Assembly: GCA_035525055.1 (NCBI GenBank)
Contig: DATLEZ010000022.1
Coordinates: forward strand, 1 to 51,351
From: DATEEG01 sp035525055
Lineage (GTDB): Bacteria > Actinomycetota > Acidimicrobiia > Spongiisociales > ZC4RG35
Direction: 5' to 3'
Length of the DNA stretch: 51,351 bases
Every line of letters begins with the position of its first letter. The stretch's first letter is position 1. Positions 50,968 through 51,351 of this stretch are shown one piece after another. The notes under the pieces were generated by a model. That model ran no database searches. It was not told the origin of the DNA and saw only the letters and a program-made list of their open reading frames with translations. The translations under genes were made by a program, and so were the position numbers.

Positions 50968-51351
50968 GTCAGGGGCGTAGTGCCCGCATCGCGGGTCTGT
51001 TTCCCCATTCTCCTTTCAATCCGTACGTGCCGTTTTCTCGCATACGGCTTACCGACGGTCTTCTGGACATGGTTACGCCTCCTCCGACCAACGATGCCCA
51101 CCACACCAATCACGAGAAGTCATCCCCGCAACCGAACCGGCGTGACAGCACCGAGACGAAGACGGCTTGGCCCTAGCCCATAGCCGACCCTGAGGTTGTG
51201 GCACGTTGATGGCGACCCTACGCCCGCCGGGGTGGTTGGGCCGGGTAGTCCCGGCCATGCCCTTGCGCTTACCCTCTCGGTCGGCGCGACCGAAGTCGGG
51301 GCCCTTCCCTCCTGCTGGGTTCCTCCCAGCGATCCCAGGTACTACGACCCC
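50968..51351 (-). mobile_element. 3' part of a group II intron, cut by the window edge
   Basis: On the minus strand a domain V-like hairpin (AAGCCGTATGCGAG ... ACGTACGGATT) is followed by a domain VI-like stem (GGGG/CCCC outer at 51003-51006 and 50972-50975; CCCGC/GCGGG inner at 50991-50995 and 50983-50987). The likely 3' end is near 50968. The preceding 290 bases show no clear reverse-transcriptase coding end, so they are intron RNA domains or decayed. The intron continues past the window. It sits directly in front of thrB. Confidence 0.65.
51017..51051 (-). ncRNA. Group II intron domain V-like hairpin
   Basis: The sequence matches the conserved domain V pattern GAGCCGUAU...ACGUACGGUUC, with the AGC triad kept and the CG bulge in place (CACGTACGG). 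Mismatches, including G.A at the third pair and a poorly paired tip, suggest the intron could be degenerate. Confidence 0.65.

Overview
The window is high-GC DNA from an actinobacterium, most likely an uncultured lineage near Acidimicrobiia. The lineage is inferred from gene content, not from a marker phylogeny. Actinobacterial signs are a 29-residue bS22-type ribosomal protein, a PAC2-family protein, a coenzyme F420-type LLM oxidoreductase, class II fructose bisphosphatase (GlpX) as the only FBPase seen, a small acyl-CoA carboxylase epsilon-like protein beside methylmalonyl-CoA epimerase, and a decayed AAC(2')-type acetyltransferase. Most genes are ordinary chromosomal housekeeping genes, many overlapping by 1-8 bases in short operons.

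Layout. 1-2.3 kb: a truncated gene end, an HTH protein divergent from an unknown protein, a frameshifted AAC(2')-I remnant and a secreted CAP-like protein. 2.3-4.5 kb: lysC-asd. 4.6-7.9 kb: membrane-anchored cyclophilin, PHP phosphoesterase, murJ. 7.9-10.3 kb: a LacI repressor with two operators, followed by a truncated GH65 phosphorylase fused in frame to methylmalonyl-CoA epimerase and a carboxylase epsilon-like gene. 10.3-14.1 kb: glpX, nitroreductase, HAD phosphatase, aldehyde dehydrogenase. 14.6-18.5 kb: a Val/Glu-rich surface protein, then dnaX-ybaB-recR. 18.7-21.1 kb: an ABC-2 type exporter. 21.2-26.6 kb: a deoxyribonucleotidase, a phosphonate-type ABC importer (phnD, phnC and a very large phnE) and dgt. 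26.7-33.5 kb: thiolase, GNAT, a polar amino-acid ABC importer, acetyl-CoA synthetase. 33.6-37.9 kb: a DMT transporter, a small membrane protein coupled to a two-component system and an ASCH-like protein, and a sensor-like membrane protein. 38-43 kb: F420-type oxidoreductase, lnt, inositol monophosphatase, amidohydrolase. 43-51 kb: a less stable stretch with a broken IS481-type element, an M3 peptidase, a structured leader before a tiny zinc-binding protein, a P1B-ATPase remnant, a dienelactone hydrolase, a PAC2 protein, a broken methyltransferase, bS22, thrB, and the 3' end of a group II intron directly upstream of thrB.

The most unusual window-wide signal is a scattered set of short tandem repeats, all with a 7-base period but with different unit sequences. 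They lie mainly between genes and often form two inverted arms around a short spacer. The same unit families recur at distant loci. Some arrays run into coding sequence, in the DnaX linker and the C-terminal tail of a HAD phosphatase. They resemble in style the heptameric STRR repeats known from heterocystous cyanobacteria, but I know of no description of them in this lineage.
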